NCBI GenBank assembly: GCA_017745595.1
Contig: WMBV01000003.1
Coordinates: 124,001 to 188,000, forward strand
Source: Bordetella petrii
GTDB taxonomy: Bacteria; Pseudomonadota; Gammaproteobacteria; Burkholderiales; Burkholderiaceae_B
Length of the DNA: 64,000 nt
Direction of reading: 5' to 3'
The translations under genes and the position numbers were made by a program. Below are positions 25,744-34,534 of this stretch, piece after piece (position 1 is the stretch's first letter; each line of letters starts with the position of its first letter). Under the pieces are notes generated by a model that worked only from the letters and a program-made list of their open reading frames with translations, was not told the DNA's origin and did not search any database.

Positions 25744-26700
25744 CTATTGCACGGTAATGCCCTGGCTTTTGATGACGCCGCCCCAGCGCTTGCCTTCTTC
25801 GGCATTGAACTGCGCAAATTCGTCGGCGCTCTGGTATGCGGGAACCAGGCCCATGCCGCTGATTTTTTCGCGGACCTCGCCGGCCTCGCTGACGGCCTTC
25901 AAGTCGTTCTCGATTTTCTGGCGCACGGCCTCGGGTACTCCGGCCGGCAAATAGAAGCCGAACCAGCTGCTGGAAATGATGTCCGTCAGGCCGCCGGCCT
26001 CGTTGACGGTGGGCAGGTCGGGCCGGTCGGGCAGGCGCTGGCTGGTGGCGACCCCCAGCGCGCGGATCTTGCCGGCGTCGGCGTAGGTCATGGACTGCAT
26101 GGTGTCGAAGTATGCGTTGACCTGGCCGCCCAGAAAATCGGCGATGGCCGCGCCGGTGCCCTTGTAGGGCACCTGAAGCACGTCGATCTTCGCGCGATTG
26201 GCAAAGAGTTCCGCCGCCAGGTGCGGGCTGGAACCGATGCCGGACGACGCGAAGCTGACCTTGCCCGGGTTGGCGCGGGCATACGCGATGAGCTCGCCCA
26301 CCGTCTTGACCGGCAGGGAAGGATGTACATAGAGCACATTGGGCGCCAGTGCGATCCGGCCCAGGGGCGCGAGCGTCTTCGGATCGTAGGGCATGGTTTT
26401 CAACATATACGGGTTGGTGACCATGCCGACGCTGCCCACCAGCAGGGTGTAGCCGTCGGGGTCTGACCGCGACACGTACGCCGCCCCGAGCGAGGCGCCC
26501 GCCCCGGGTTTGTTCTCGACCACCACGGGCTGTTGCCAGCGGGCGGCCAGGCGTTCGGCATAAAGGCGGGCGATGTTGTCGGTCAGGCCGCCGGGTGAAT
26601 ACGGAACGACGATCTGGACGGGCTTGCCGGGAAATTCCGCGGCGGTGGCGCCCGCCTGGACCGCCAGGGCGATGCACAGGGTGCTGAGGATGCGACGCAT
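25744..26700 (-). CDS. Bug-family (TctC-like) periplasmic solute-binding protein
   Basis: A 318-residue secreted receptor. The signal peptide (MRRILSTLCIALAVQAGATA) is followed by FPGKPVQIVVPYSPGGLTDN near residues 23-42, VVVENKPGAGASLGAAYVSR near 58-77 and DPDGYTLLVGS near 79. It is the last gene of a minus-strand unit after a family III CoA-transferase and an enoyl-CoA hydratase, 69 bp beyond the latter. It probably supplies the carboxylate that the transferase activates. No permease genes lie beside it. Confidence 0.88.
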   Translation of the reverse strand: MRRILSTLCIALAVQAGATAAEFPGKPVQIVVPYSPGGLTDNIARLYAERLAARWQQPVVVENKPGAGASLGAAYVSRSDPDGYTLLVGSVGMVTNPYMLKTMPYDPKTLAPLGRIALAPNVLYVHPSLPVKTVGELIAYARANPGKVSFASSGIGSSPHLAAELFANRAKIDVLQVPYKGTGAAIADFLGGQVNAYFDTMQSMTYADAGKIRALGVATSQRLPDRPDLPTVNEAGGLTDIISSSWFGFYLPAGVPEAVRQKIENDLKAVSEAGEVREKISGMGLVPAYQSADEFAQFNAEEGKRWGGVIKSQGITVQ

Positions 26701-26769
26701 AGATGTAGTCTCCTGTTGTAGAGTGGTTCGGATTCGTTGCCCCGATACCCGTCGTGGCCGGCCAGGGGC

Positions 26770-27570
26770 TCAACGGCCTTTGAATACCGGCGCGCGCTTT
26801 TCGCGAAAGGCTTGCTGCGCTTCTTTGGCATCGTCGGTCTGGGCGATGGCCGCCGTCATGTCCTGCTCGTAGCGATAGCCGTCGCGCAGGCTCATTTCTT
26901 CGATGGCGTTGAGGGTCTGCTTGGCCAGGCGGGTACCCAGCGGACTCTTGGACGCGATTCTCTGCGCGATTTCCAGCCCGGCCTCGCGGATTTTCTCGAC
27001 GGGGACGCTGGCTTCGACGATGCCCAGCCGATACAGTTCATCGCCGTCGATGCGCATGCCGGTCAGCATCATGTGCCGCAGGCGGGAATGGCTGAACAGG
27101 CGCATGCCGTGCCGGCCGCCCCCCAGCAGGCCGACGTCGATTTCCGGCAGCCCCACCTTGGCGTCGGATGCCGCCACCAGCACATCGCACGAAGCCATGA
27201 TGGCCAGGCCCGCCCCGAGCGCCGCGCCGTTGATGGCGCCCACTACCGGCTTGGCGCATTCGCGTATCGCGTGGAAGCACTCGCGCGTGTTGCGCGAGTG
27301 CAGGGGCAGGTCGCCCGGCCCCTTGATGATGTCGCCGCGGCCTTTCAGGTCGGCGCCGGCGCAGAAAATTTTCCCTTCGCCCGACAGCAGGACGGCGCGC
27401 ACGCTGTCGGTTTCGGAGATGACATCCATGACGCGGGCCAGCTCCAGCATCATGGTGCGGCTCAGCGCATTGACCGGTGCGTTGTTCATCAGCACGATGG
27501 CGACGTGGCCATCGAGCTGGACAGTCAGTTGTTCATACTTGCCAAGCGTAGAGACGATGTTGTCGTTCAT
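26770..27570 (-). CDS. Enoyl-CoA hydratase/isomerase (crotonase family)
   Basis: A 266-residue crotonase. The oxyanion-hole regions are visible as GEGKIFCAGADLKGRG near residues 63-78 and AINGAALGAGLAIMASCD near 110-127. A Glu at the usual catalytic position lies in VGLPEIDVGLLGGGRHG near 139-155. It would add water to an unsaturated acyl-CoA made by the acyl-CoA dehydrogenase encoded divergently. The ATG at 27570 was chosen because the crotonase fold begins here; the open frame continues upstream without family resemblance. It lies 56 bp downstream of the CoA-transferase gene. Confidence 0.88.
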   Translation of the reverse strand: MNDNIVSTLGKYEQLTVQLDGHVAIVLMNNAPVNALSRTMMLELARVMDVISETDSVRAVLLSGEGKIFCAGADLKGRGDIIKGPGDLPLHSRNTRECFHAIRECAKPVVGAINGAALGAGLAIMASCDVLVAASDAKVGLPEIDVGLLGGGRHGMRLFSHSRLRHMMLTGMRIDGDELYRLGIVEASVPVEKIREAGLEIAQRIASKSPLGTRLAKQTLNAIEEMSLRDGYRYEQDMTAAIAQTDDAKEAQQAFREKRAPVFKGR

Positions 27571-27626
27571 GCGGTTTCCTTTTCGAGAGAGGGCGTGGGA
27601 AGGGGCGGCGCGATCGATCGGCCGGG

Positions 27627-28847
27627 CTATAGCACGGCGCGCTCGCGCAGCGCGTCGATGTCCGTTTTCGAATAGCCCAGTTCCTGCAGAATTTCGTCTG
27701 TATGCTGGCCCAGCAGCGGCGGAGCCATGGAACTGTTGGAGGGCGCGTCCGAAAACCGCAGCGGCGACGCGATCTGCGGGACTTGTCCCGCCAGAGGGTG
27801 GGGCAGGTGGCGCAGCATTTCGCGGTGGCGCACCTGTTCTTCCGCGAATACCTCGGGAACGGAATTGATGGAGCCCGCGGGCACGCCGGCCTTGCCAAGC
27901 GCTTGCAGCCAATGCGAGCGGTCGCGCTGGATCAGGATGTCGTCCAGGATGGGATCGAGCGCCGCCTGGTGCACCACCCGTTGGCCATTGGTCTGGAAAC
28001 GCGGGTCCGCGGCCAGGTCGGGGCGGCCCAGCACTTTGCACAAGGCCGCGAATTGCCCGTCGTTGCCCACCACCAGGACGATCTGGCCGTCTTTGCAGGT
28101 AAAAGTGCGTTGCGGCTGGATATTGGGATGGGCGGTACCGGTTCGGCGCGGCACTTTGCCCGCCAGCAGGTAATTCATGCCCTGGTTGCAGAGCAGGCCG
28201 ACCTGCACGTCGAGCATGGCCAGGTCGATGTGCTGGCCCCGCCCGGTCTGGGTACGGCCGGCCAGCGCCGCCAGTATGCCCACGGCGGCATACACGCCGG
28301 TGACCATGTCGACGATGGGCACGCCCACCTTTTGCGGGCCGCCGCCGGGAAGATCGTCGCGTTCGCCGGTAACGCTCATGAGCCCGCCCATGGCCTGTAC
28401 CAGGAAGTCGTACGCGGGTTCGGCGCGGCGCGGGCCGGTCTGGCCGAAGCCCGTTACCGAACAGTAGATCAGGCCGGGGTTGAGGGCGGCCAGTTGTTCG
28501 TAACCCAGGCCCAGGCGCTCGAGCGTACCGACCTTGTAGTTCTCGATGAGCACATCGGCTTCGGACGCCATTTTCTTGACGATGGCCTGGCCTTCGGGCG
28601 TTTTCAAGTCCAGCGTCATGGACCGCTTGCCTCGATTCGCCGCCAGGAAATACCCGCCTTCGCGCGTTTCCGCCCCGTTGCTGTCCTTGAGAAACGGCGG
28701 CCCCCAGGCCCGGGTGTCGTCGCCGCCGCCGGGGCGTTCGACCTTGATCACGTTTGCGCCCAGGTCGGCCAGTATCTGGCTCGACCAGGGGCCGGCCAGG
28801 ACCCGGCTCAGGTCCAGGACTTTGATGTGCTTAAGCATAGCGGTCAA
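27627..28847 (-). CDS. Family III (CaiB/BaiF) CoA-transferase
   Basis: A 406-residue CoA-transferase. It begins LKHIKVLDLSRVLAGPWSSQ near residues 5-24, with LGANVIKVERPGGGDDTRAW near 29-48, DVLIENYKVGTLERLGLGYE near 98-117 and IYCSVTGFGQTGPR near 127-140. It presumably activates the acid brought in by the Bug receptor encoded two genes downstream. Two starts are possible, 28847 (MTAMLK) and 28838. The gene is divergent from the fused acyl-CoA dehydrogenase with 275 bp between; no regulator gene lies in that gap and nothing distinctive is seen in it. Confidence 0.88.
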   Translation of the reverse strand: MTAMLKHIKVLDLSRVLAGPWSSQILADLGANVIKVERPGGGDDTRAWGPPFLKDSNGAETREGGYFLAANRGKRSMTLDLKTPEGQAIVKKMASEADVLIENYKVGTLERLGLGYEQLAALNPGLIYCSVTGFGQTGPRRAEPAYDFLVQAMGGLMSVTGERDDLPGGGPQKVGVPIVDMVTGVYAAVGILAALAGRTQTGRGQHIDLAMLDVQVGLLCNQGMNYLLAGKVPRRTGTAHPNIQPQRTFTCKDGQIVLVVGNDGQFAALCKVLGRPDLAADPRFQTNGQRVVHQAALDPILDDILIQRDRSHWLQALGKAGVPAGSINSVPEVFAEEQVRHREMLRHLPHPLAGQVPQIASPLRFSDAPSNSSMAPPLLGQHTDEILQELGYSKTDIDALRERAVL

Positions 28848-29122
28848 CGCGGACTCCTACTGTGTTCGCCGCCGCGGCGGCGCGCCATTCCGAATGGCCT
28901 TCAAGTCTAGAGAACCGCAATGCCCGGCGCTATGGGCGGCGGTGTAATCCAGATATGCCAAACGTACATGTCGACGGACGGACGCCGCGCGGCCGGCATT
29001 TTCCGCGCACGCCGCCTTTTCCCAGCGGCATACCTGGATTGCGGCTCGGGACATGGTGTTGGCAAGGGCGTTCTCGTAGACTCGTCGCCAGAATGAGTCT
29101 CTTTGAAGAAGGAATTCCGACC

Positions 29123-31513
29123 ATGAATACCGTGGCCATGACCGACGTCGATCCCGCCGAAACTGCGCGGGCGTTTCAGGACAGCGCGGGCGCCTTTCTG
29201 GCTGCCGCCAGCCCCATGAGCCGCTTGCGCGCGCTGCGCGGCACGCGGCCGGGATACGAACGCGCAGTCTGGACCCAACTGGCGGAGTCCGGCTGGACCG
29301 GTCTGCGCATTCCGGAATCGCTGGGCGGCCTGGGCATGGGCATGCGAGAGGTCTTCGCCATTGTGGGGGAAATCGGCCGGCATCCGTTGCCCGAACCGTT
29401 TCTGGCAGGCGGCTTCATGGCCGCCGCCGCCTTGTTGCCGCTGCCGTCCGCGCCCCGCCGTAACGCCTTGCTGAGCGACCTGGCCAGCGGCGCCGCCGTG
29501 CTCGGCCTGGCCTGGCAAGACGAAACAGGCCAGGCGCGGCCCGGGCAATCGGCGCTACCAGCCGAAAAAGACGGCGCCGATGTGCTCTTGACCGGGCAGA
29601 AGCAATGGGTGTACCCCGACGGCGCCGACGGGTGGCTGGTGGCCGCGGCCGAGGGCGACACGGCCCTGCTCTGCCTGGTGCCGGCCGGCAGCGCCGGGCT
29701 CCGGGTCGAGGCGTGCGAACGGGCCGATGGCGGCATGGTGCTCACGCTTGGCTTCGATCGCGTGCGCGTGCCCGCCGAAAACATTCTTGCCCGCGGCGAG
29801 GCCGCCCGGGCGGCCGTCGCGCGCGCCATTGAAGACACGCGCGCGGCGCAGGCCGCCGAGCTGCTGGGCATTGCCCAGAAAACGTATGAGGAAACGCTGG
29901 CCTACCTGAAAACGCGCGTCCAGTTCAACAAGCCCATCGGCGCGAACCAGGCGCTGCAGCATCGCATGGTAGACGCACTGCTGCAGATCGAACTGGCGCG
30001 CGCGGCGCTGGACGAGTTCGTGGCCGAGTTCGGCGGCGCGTCAGAGGGCGCGACGGCGCCTGGCGCCGAGGCGTCGTACGGCGCGCGCTGCGCGCGGGTC
30101 AAGGCGCGCTGTGGTCATGCCGCGCTGCACATGGCCCGGCTGGCCATCCAGTTCCACGGGGCCATCGGCTATACCGACGAACTGGACATAGGCCTGTACC
30201 TGAAGCGGGCCCTGCATCTGGCGGCATGGCTGGGCGGCGTGCGCGAAAACCGCCTGCTGGCGGCGCCGTTGTCGCTCGCGCCGCCGCAAGCGGCCCATGA
30301 CGAGCCGCAAGCCGCGGTGGCCATCGCGCCGCCGGAAACCGACTGGAACGCCATGCCCGAGGCCGAGTTCCGCCGGCAGGTCCGCCAGTTCGTGCGCCTC
30401 AATTATCCGGAACGGCTGCGCAATCCCGCAAAGCGCCTGCACTGGCACGACATGCGCGACTGGTATCTGACCCTCTCGCGGCAGGGCTGGATCGCGCCCG
30501 CGTGGCCGCGCGAACACGGCGGCATGGCGCTCGAGCCCGACAAGCTCATCGCCTTCATCGAAGAAATGGAAGCCTACGGGGTGGCGCGCGCGCCCGATCA
30601 GGGCATCATCAACATCGGGCCGGTGCTCATCAAGCATGGCACCGCCGAACAGCGGGCCTATTATCTGCCGCGCATCCTGTCCGGCGAGCACGTGTGGTGC
30701 CAGGGCTATTCCGAGCCCAATGCGGGCTCGGACCTGGCGTCGCTGCGCACCGAAGCGGTCATCGACGGCGACGATTTCGTGGTGACCGGCCAGAAAATCT
30801 GGACGACGCTGGCCCAGGACGCCAACCACATTTTCATGCTGGTGCGCACCGACAAAACCGCCAAGAAGCAGGCCGGCATCAGTTTCCTGCTGACCGAGCT
30901 CGACCGGCCGGGCATTACGGTCAGGCCGATCAAGAACATAGGCGGCGAAGAAGAATTCTGCGAAGTGTTCTTCGACCGCGTGCGCGTGCCGCGCAAGAAC
31001 CTGGTCGGCGACATGAACCAGGGATGGACCATCGCCAAAGCCCTGCTCGACTTCGAGCGGTTGTTCGTGGGCAGCCCGAACCAGGCGCGCTACGCGCTGA
31101 ACCAGCTGCGATTGCTGGGCGACATGAACGGGGCGTTCGGGGCGGCGCCGGAAGAAAGATCCGCCTGGCGGGACCCGGCGTTCGTCGAGCGCTACAACGA
31201 GGCGGCGCTGGACGTCAGCGACCTGCAGGCGCTCTTCGCCAACTACGCGGCCATCGTGAAGCATGGCGGCACGCTGCCGCCCAGCGTGTCCCTGTTGAAG
31301 ATATGGGCGTCGGAAACTTACTCGCGGCTTGCCATGATGTGCGTGGAAGCCGCCAACGAGCCGGGCGGCAATGCCGGCTCGATACCGTGGCAGGGCGTCA
31401 TGATTTCGCCGGCCGGCCGGCTTTATAACTCGTCGATCACCACCATTTATGGCGGCAGCAACGAAATCCAGCGCAATATCCTGGCCAAGGCCGTACTCGG
31501 GCTGCCCGGCTAG
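29123..31513 (+). CDS. Fused double acyl-CoA dehydrogenase
   Basis: A 796-residue protein with two complete acyl-CoA dehydrogenase domains in tandem (about 1-390 and 410-796). The first has LGIAQKTYEETLAYLKTRVQ with FNKPIG and FHGAIGYTDELDIGLYLKRA. The second has the flavin/substrate region GYSEPNAGSDLASL, GQKIWTTLAQDANHIFMLVR and TTIYGGSNEIQRN. In the second half Glu occurs in LLDFERLFVG, the position of the catalytic base in isovaleryl-CoA dehydrogenase-type enzymes; the first half has no Glu there. The start ATG at 29123 has AAGAAGGA about 10 bp before it. The likely substrate is the CoA ester made by the neighbouring transferase. Confidence 0.87.
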   Translation: MNTVAMTDVDPAETARAFQDSAGAFLAAASPMSRLRALRGTRPGYERAVWTQLAESGWTGLRIPESLGGLGMGMREVFAIVGEIGRHPLPEPFLAGGFMAAAALLPLPSAPRRNALLSDLASGAAVLGLAWQDETGQARPGQSALPAEKDGADVLLTGQKQWVYPDGADGWLVAAAEGDTALLCLVPAGSAGLRVEACERADGGMVLTLGFDRVRVPAENILARGEAARAAVARAIEDTRAAQAAELLGIAQKTYEETLAYLKTRVQFNKPIGANQALQHRMVDALLQIELARAALDEFVAEFGGASEGATAPGAEASYGARCARVKARCGHAALHMARLAIQFHGAIGYTDELDIGLYLKRALHLAAWLGGVRENRLLAAPLSLAPPQAAHDEPQAAVAIAPPETDWNAMPEAEFRRQVRQFVRLNYPERLRNPAKRLHWHDMRDWYLTLSRQGWIAPAWPREHGGMALEPDKLIAFIEEMEAYGVARAPDQGIINIGPVLIKHGTAEQRAYYLPRILSGEHVWCQGYSEPNAGSDLASLRTEAVIDGDDFVVTGQKIWTTLAQDANHIFMLVRTDKTAKKQAGISFLLTELDRPGITVRPIKNIGGEEEFCEVFFDRVRVPRKNLVGDMNQGWTIAKALLDFERLFVGSPNQARYALNQLRLLGDMNGAFGAAPEERSAWRDPAFVERYNEAALDVSDLQALFANYAAIVKHGGTLPPSVSLLKIWASETYSRLAMMCVEAANEPGGNAGSIPWQGVMISPAGRLYNSSITTIYGGSNEIQRNILAKAVLGLPG

Positions 31514-31552
31514 CGCGGATTCGAAAGGCGCCCGGCCCAGCCGGCCCCGCGT

Positions 31553-32512
31553 TCACGGGGCCGGCGCGTCGGCATCGGCCTGCATCGCGCGCTGGACGGC
31601 TTCGCTGAGATACAGGCCGCGGGCCGCCGCGGCAACGGTGCGTACGGCCAGCGACGACGGGCGCACGGCGGTCATTGCCAGTACGACGCGCCGCTCGATG
31701 ACGGGGTCGACCAGCGTTGCGGCCTGCAGCCGGCCGGTTTTCAGCTCGGCCGCCACCGGATGGCGCGGCAGCACGGTGTAGGCTTCGCCGGTTTCCACGA
31801 TGGCCTTTTGCAGCTGCGTCGAATCGGCCTCGACGATGACGTTGAGCGCGATGTTGGCGCGTTTGGCCAGCTGGTCGAGCAGCATGCGCACGCCGCTGGG
31901 CGCGCTGGGCAACACCAGCGGCAGGCGATCGAGCCTGGCAAAGGGCAGTTCGCCGGCCTGCGTCAGGGTATCGCCCGCCGGGCCGATCAGGCATGAGCCC
32001 AGCGTGATCAAGGTGTCGGCGTCGCTGGGGCTGGGCTTGCCGTAGCGGTAGGGCATTCCGATGTCGAGATGGCCCGACACCAGCCACTGGTCTATTTGTC
32101 CGCCCGAACCTTCGAAAATGTGCAGCTTGATGCCGGGATAGCTGCGCCGCATTTGCAGCACCAGCGGCACGATGATGGTCAGGTAGTGCGAGGGCAGCGC
32201 GCCGATGCGCACGTCGCCGAAGGGAATGCCGGCCGATTCCGCGACTTCTTGCGACAGGGCGCCGGCGTCGGCCAGCAGGGTTTCCACCCTGGGAAACACG
32301 CGCGTGCCGAGCTCGGTCAGCGTCATGCCGCGCCCCGTGCGCCCGAACAGCCGGCCATTGCACTGGGCTTCGAGCTTGGCGATATGGCGGCTGATGGCGG
32401 GCTGGGGAATGCCCAGCACCGACGAGGCGGACTTCAGGCTGCCGGTACGGGCGACCGTTACAAAAGACAGCAGGTGGGCCATATCCCACGCGGTGGAGGC
32501 GGTGATCGACAT
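31553..32512 (-). CDS. LysR-family transcriptional regulator
   Basis: A 319-residue LysR-type regulator. The helix-turn-helix occupies about residues 8-66 (AHLLSFVTVARTGSLKSASS, GIPQPAISRHIAKLEAQ, RTGRGMTLTELG). The effector domain begins near 90 with VRIGALPSHYLTIIVPL. The start was set at 32512; an in-frame start at 32530 is also possible. It converges with the fused dehydrogenase gene and lies 60 bp downstream of the SDR gene on the same strand. Its targets are probably in this acyl-CoA locus. Confidence 0.9.
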   Translation of the reverse strand: MSITASTAWDMAHLLSFVTVARTGSLKSASSVLGIPQPAISRHIAKLEAQCNGRLFGRTGRGMTLTELGTRVFPRVETLLADAGALSQEVAESAGIPFGDVRIGALPSHYLTIIVPLVLQMRRSYPGIKLHIFEGSGGQIDQWLVSGHLDIGMPYRYGKPSPSDADTLITLGSCLIGPAGDTLTQAGELPFARLDRLPLVLPSAPSGVRMLLDQLAKRANIALNVIVEADSTQLQKAIVETGEAYTVLPRHPVAAELKTGRLQAATLVDPVIERRVVLAMTAVRPSSLAVRTVAAAARGLYLSEAVQRAMQADADAPAP

Positions 32513-32572
32513 GAGCTGGCGGGCGCGCACGATAAAGAGCGCTCAGTCTATATCAACCCGCCCGCTCCGGGC

Positions 32573-33304
32573 TCAGAGCGCAACGCCTCCGTCGACGGCG
32601 ATTTCGGCGCCGGTCATGTAGGCGCTGTCGTCGGAAAGCAGGAACAGCACCATGGCGGCCACTTCACCCGGCGTGCCCATGCGCCCGAGCGGGACGCGCT
32701 TCAGGCGTTCGGCCAGCTGCTCGGCGCTGCGCACCTTGAGCATGTCCGTGGCGATGGGGCCTGGATACACCGCGTTGACGCGTATGCCCTGCGCGGCGAG
32801 GCTTGCCGCCGCCGACAGCGTCATGCCGCGAACCCCCCATTTGGTGGCGCAATAGGCGAAAGAGCCGGGCGAAGCCCGCAGCCCGGCCGACGAAGAAATA
32901 TTGACGATCGATCCGCCGCCATGGCGCGCCATGGCCTGGGCGCCGTATTTCATGCCCAGGAAGCAGCCGCGCAGATTGATCTGCACATGCTGGTCGAATG
33001 ATTCGACGGTGGTTTCGAGCAGGGGTTGCGGCCGGTAGATTGCCGCGTTGTTGACGAGCCCGTGCAGCGGACCCCAGGCGGTTACCGCCGCCATGGCCTT
33101 GATCCAGTCGTCTTCGTTGGCGACGTCCAGGTGCAGGTACGCGGCGTTGGCGCCCAGGGCCGCGGCATGCCGCTGGCCCGCGGCATCGTCGACGTCGGCG
33201 ATGAACGCGAACCCGCCGTCGTCGACCCAGCGCCGGGCTTCTTCGGCGCCCTGGCCGTGCGCGGCCCCGGTGATCAGCGCGACCTTGTTCTCGAAACGCT
33301 TCAT
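32573..33304 (-). CDS. Short-chain dehydrogenase/reductase
   Basis: A 243-residue SDR. The cofactor loop is ALITGAAHGQGAEEARRW near residues 9-26, where the usual GIG is GQG. VNNAAIY near 88, the catalytic Ser in IVNISSSAG near 136 and YCATKWG near 150 (YxxxK) follow, and VYPGPIATDML is near 180. In this setting it may act as a 3-hydroxyacyl-CoA dehydrogenase, but SDR substrates cannot be read from sequence. The ATG at 33304 gives the normal family length. It faces the tandem Bug genes across 220 bp. Confidence 0.87.
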   Translation of the reverse strand: MKRFENKVALITGAAHGQGAEEARRWVDDGGFAFIADVDDAAGQRHAAALGANAAYLHLDVANEDDWIKAMAAVTAWGPLHGLVNNAAIYRPQPLLETTVESFDQHVQINLRGCFLGMKYGAQAMARHGGGSIVNISSSAGLRASPGSFAYCATKWGVRGMTLSAAASLAAQGIRVNAVYPGPIATDMLKVRSAEQLAERLKRVPLGRMGTPGEVAAMVLFLLSDDSAYMTGAEIAVDGGVAL

Positions 33305-33524
33305 CGCTCGTCCTTCCCGCCGGCACGGCATGGTGATTGGAAACTTCAGGGCAAAAGTTTAGCGTGGCAACGCGGGCCGCACGCCGATTCAGGCATGCCG
33401 GAAAAGCAATCCAGGTATACGTTTCGGGGCCTCCGACGGCGCGCGGCCCTTGGATAAGATATGCCCACATAAATCAATGATGGCCCGTGCGTTCGTCACG
33501 CCATCCCCAACAGGAGACAACGCT

Positions 33525-34508
33525 ATGAACTCGCGACGCAGGTTTTGTGTCTGGCTGGGCGCTAGCGGCGCGCTTGCGCATCTGGGCCTTCCGGCCCTGG
33601 CCCGTGCCGCCGAAGCATGGCGCGCCGAGCGGCCGGTTCGATTCATCGTGCCCTTTGCGGCGGGCGGCGCCTCGGACATGTTTGCGCGGCTGATCAGCGA
33701 GCCGGCCACGCAGCGGCTCGGCCAGACGTTCATCGTCGAGAACAAGCCGGGCGGCGGCGGCGTCGTGGCGGCCGACTTCGTCAGCAAGGCGGTGCCCGAT
33801 GGCTACACCCTGCTCATGGCCACGCCGGGCACGCAGCTTACCAACCCATACCTGTTCAAGTCGCTTCCCTACGATCCCGATGCCTTCCTGGCCGTGGCGC
33901 CGCTGTTCGAGGCGCCCAATGTGCTGGTCGTCCATCCAAGCGTTCCGGCCACCACGGTCGCCGAACTTATCGCGCTGGCCAAGCAAAACCCGCAGCAACT
34001 GAATTTTTCGAGTTCGGGGCAGGGATCGAGCTCGCACCTGTCCGGAGAAATGTTCAAACTGATGGCGGGCGTGCAGATGACGCACGTGCCCTATCGGGGC
34101 AGCGCTCCCGCCATGACCGATCTCGTCGCGGGCCGGGTGCAATTGACCATCGATACGATTTCCACGGTGCTGCCGTATATCCGTTCCGGCGCGCTGCGCG
34201 TCCTGGGAACGGGCAGCGCGGCTCCCCACCCCGCGTTGCCGGGCGTTCCCACCATTGCCGAATCGCTGCCCGGGTTCGAATCCGGCGCCATCAACTATGT
34301 GCTGGCGCCCGCCGGTACGCCCCCCGAAACCATCGCGGGCCTGTCCGAGGTATTCGGCGCGGCCATGGCGGTGCCCGCCACCCGGCAGCGCATCGCGGAA
34401 ATGGGCTACACCGTGCTCACCGATACGCCCGACGAACTGCGCGCGCGCATCGCGCGCGAGCAAAAAAAATGGAAGCACGTCATTGAAACGGCGGGCGTCA
34501 CCCTGTGA
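33525..34508 (+). CDS. Bug-family (TctC-like) periplasmic solute-binding protein
   Basis: A 327-residue secreted receptor. NSRRRFCVWLGASGALAHLG at residues 2-21 is a twin-arginine-type signal (RRRF), with cleavage expected after ARAAEA. Signatures are RFIVPFAAGGASDMFARLIS near 39-58, FIVENKPGGGGVVAADFVSK near 70-89 and DGYTLLMATPGTQL near 92. The start ATG at 33525 has AGGAGA upstream. The next Bug gene begins where this one ends, so two related receptors are made from one transcript. Confidence 0.88.
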   Translation: MNSRRRFCVWLGASGALAHLGLPALARAAEAWRAERPVRFIVPFAAGGASDMFARLISEPATQRLGQTFIVENKPGGGGVVAADFVSKAVPDGYTLLMATPGTQLTNPYLFKSLPYDPDAFLAVAPLFEAPNVLVVHPSVPATTVAELIALAKQNPQQLNFSSSGQGSSSHLSGEMFKLMAGVQMTHVPYRGSAPAMTDLVAGRVQLTIDTISTVLPYIRSGALRVLGTGSAAPHPALPGVPTIAESLPGFESGAINYVLAPAGTPPETIAGLSEVFGAAMAVPATRQRIAEMGYTVLTDTPDELRARIAREQKKWKHVIETAGVTL

Positions 34509-34534
34509 ACCCTCGACAGACCAAAGAACACATC

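Noticed and set aside
25595-25954. Short open frames reading through the nested repeats (also near 35455, 39872 and 43363)
   Set aside because: Their sequence is the translated repeat (SDTLRESDTW-like words) recurring in different frames, so they reflect repeat composition and are not genes.
28862-29122. N-terminal extension of the fused acyl-CoA dehydrogenase
   Set aside because: The extra residues have no dehydrogenase similarity and the ATG at 29123 has a good ribosome site; the extension overlaps the promoter region of the divergent gene.
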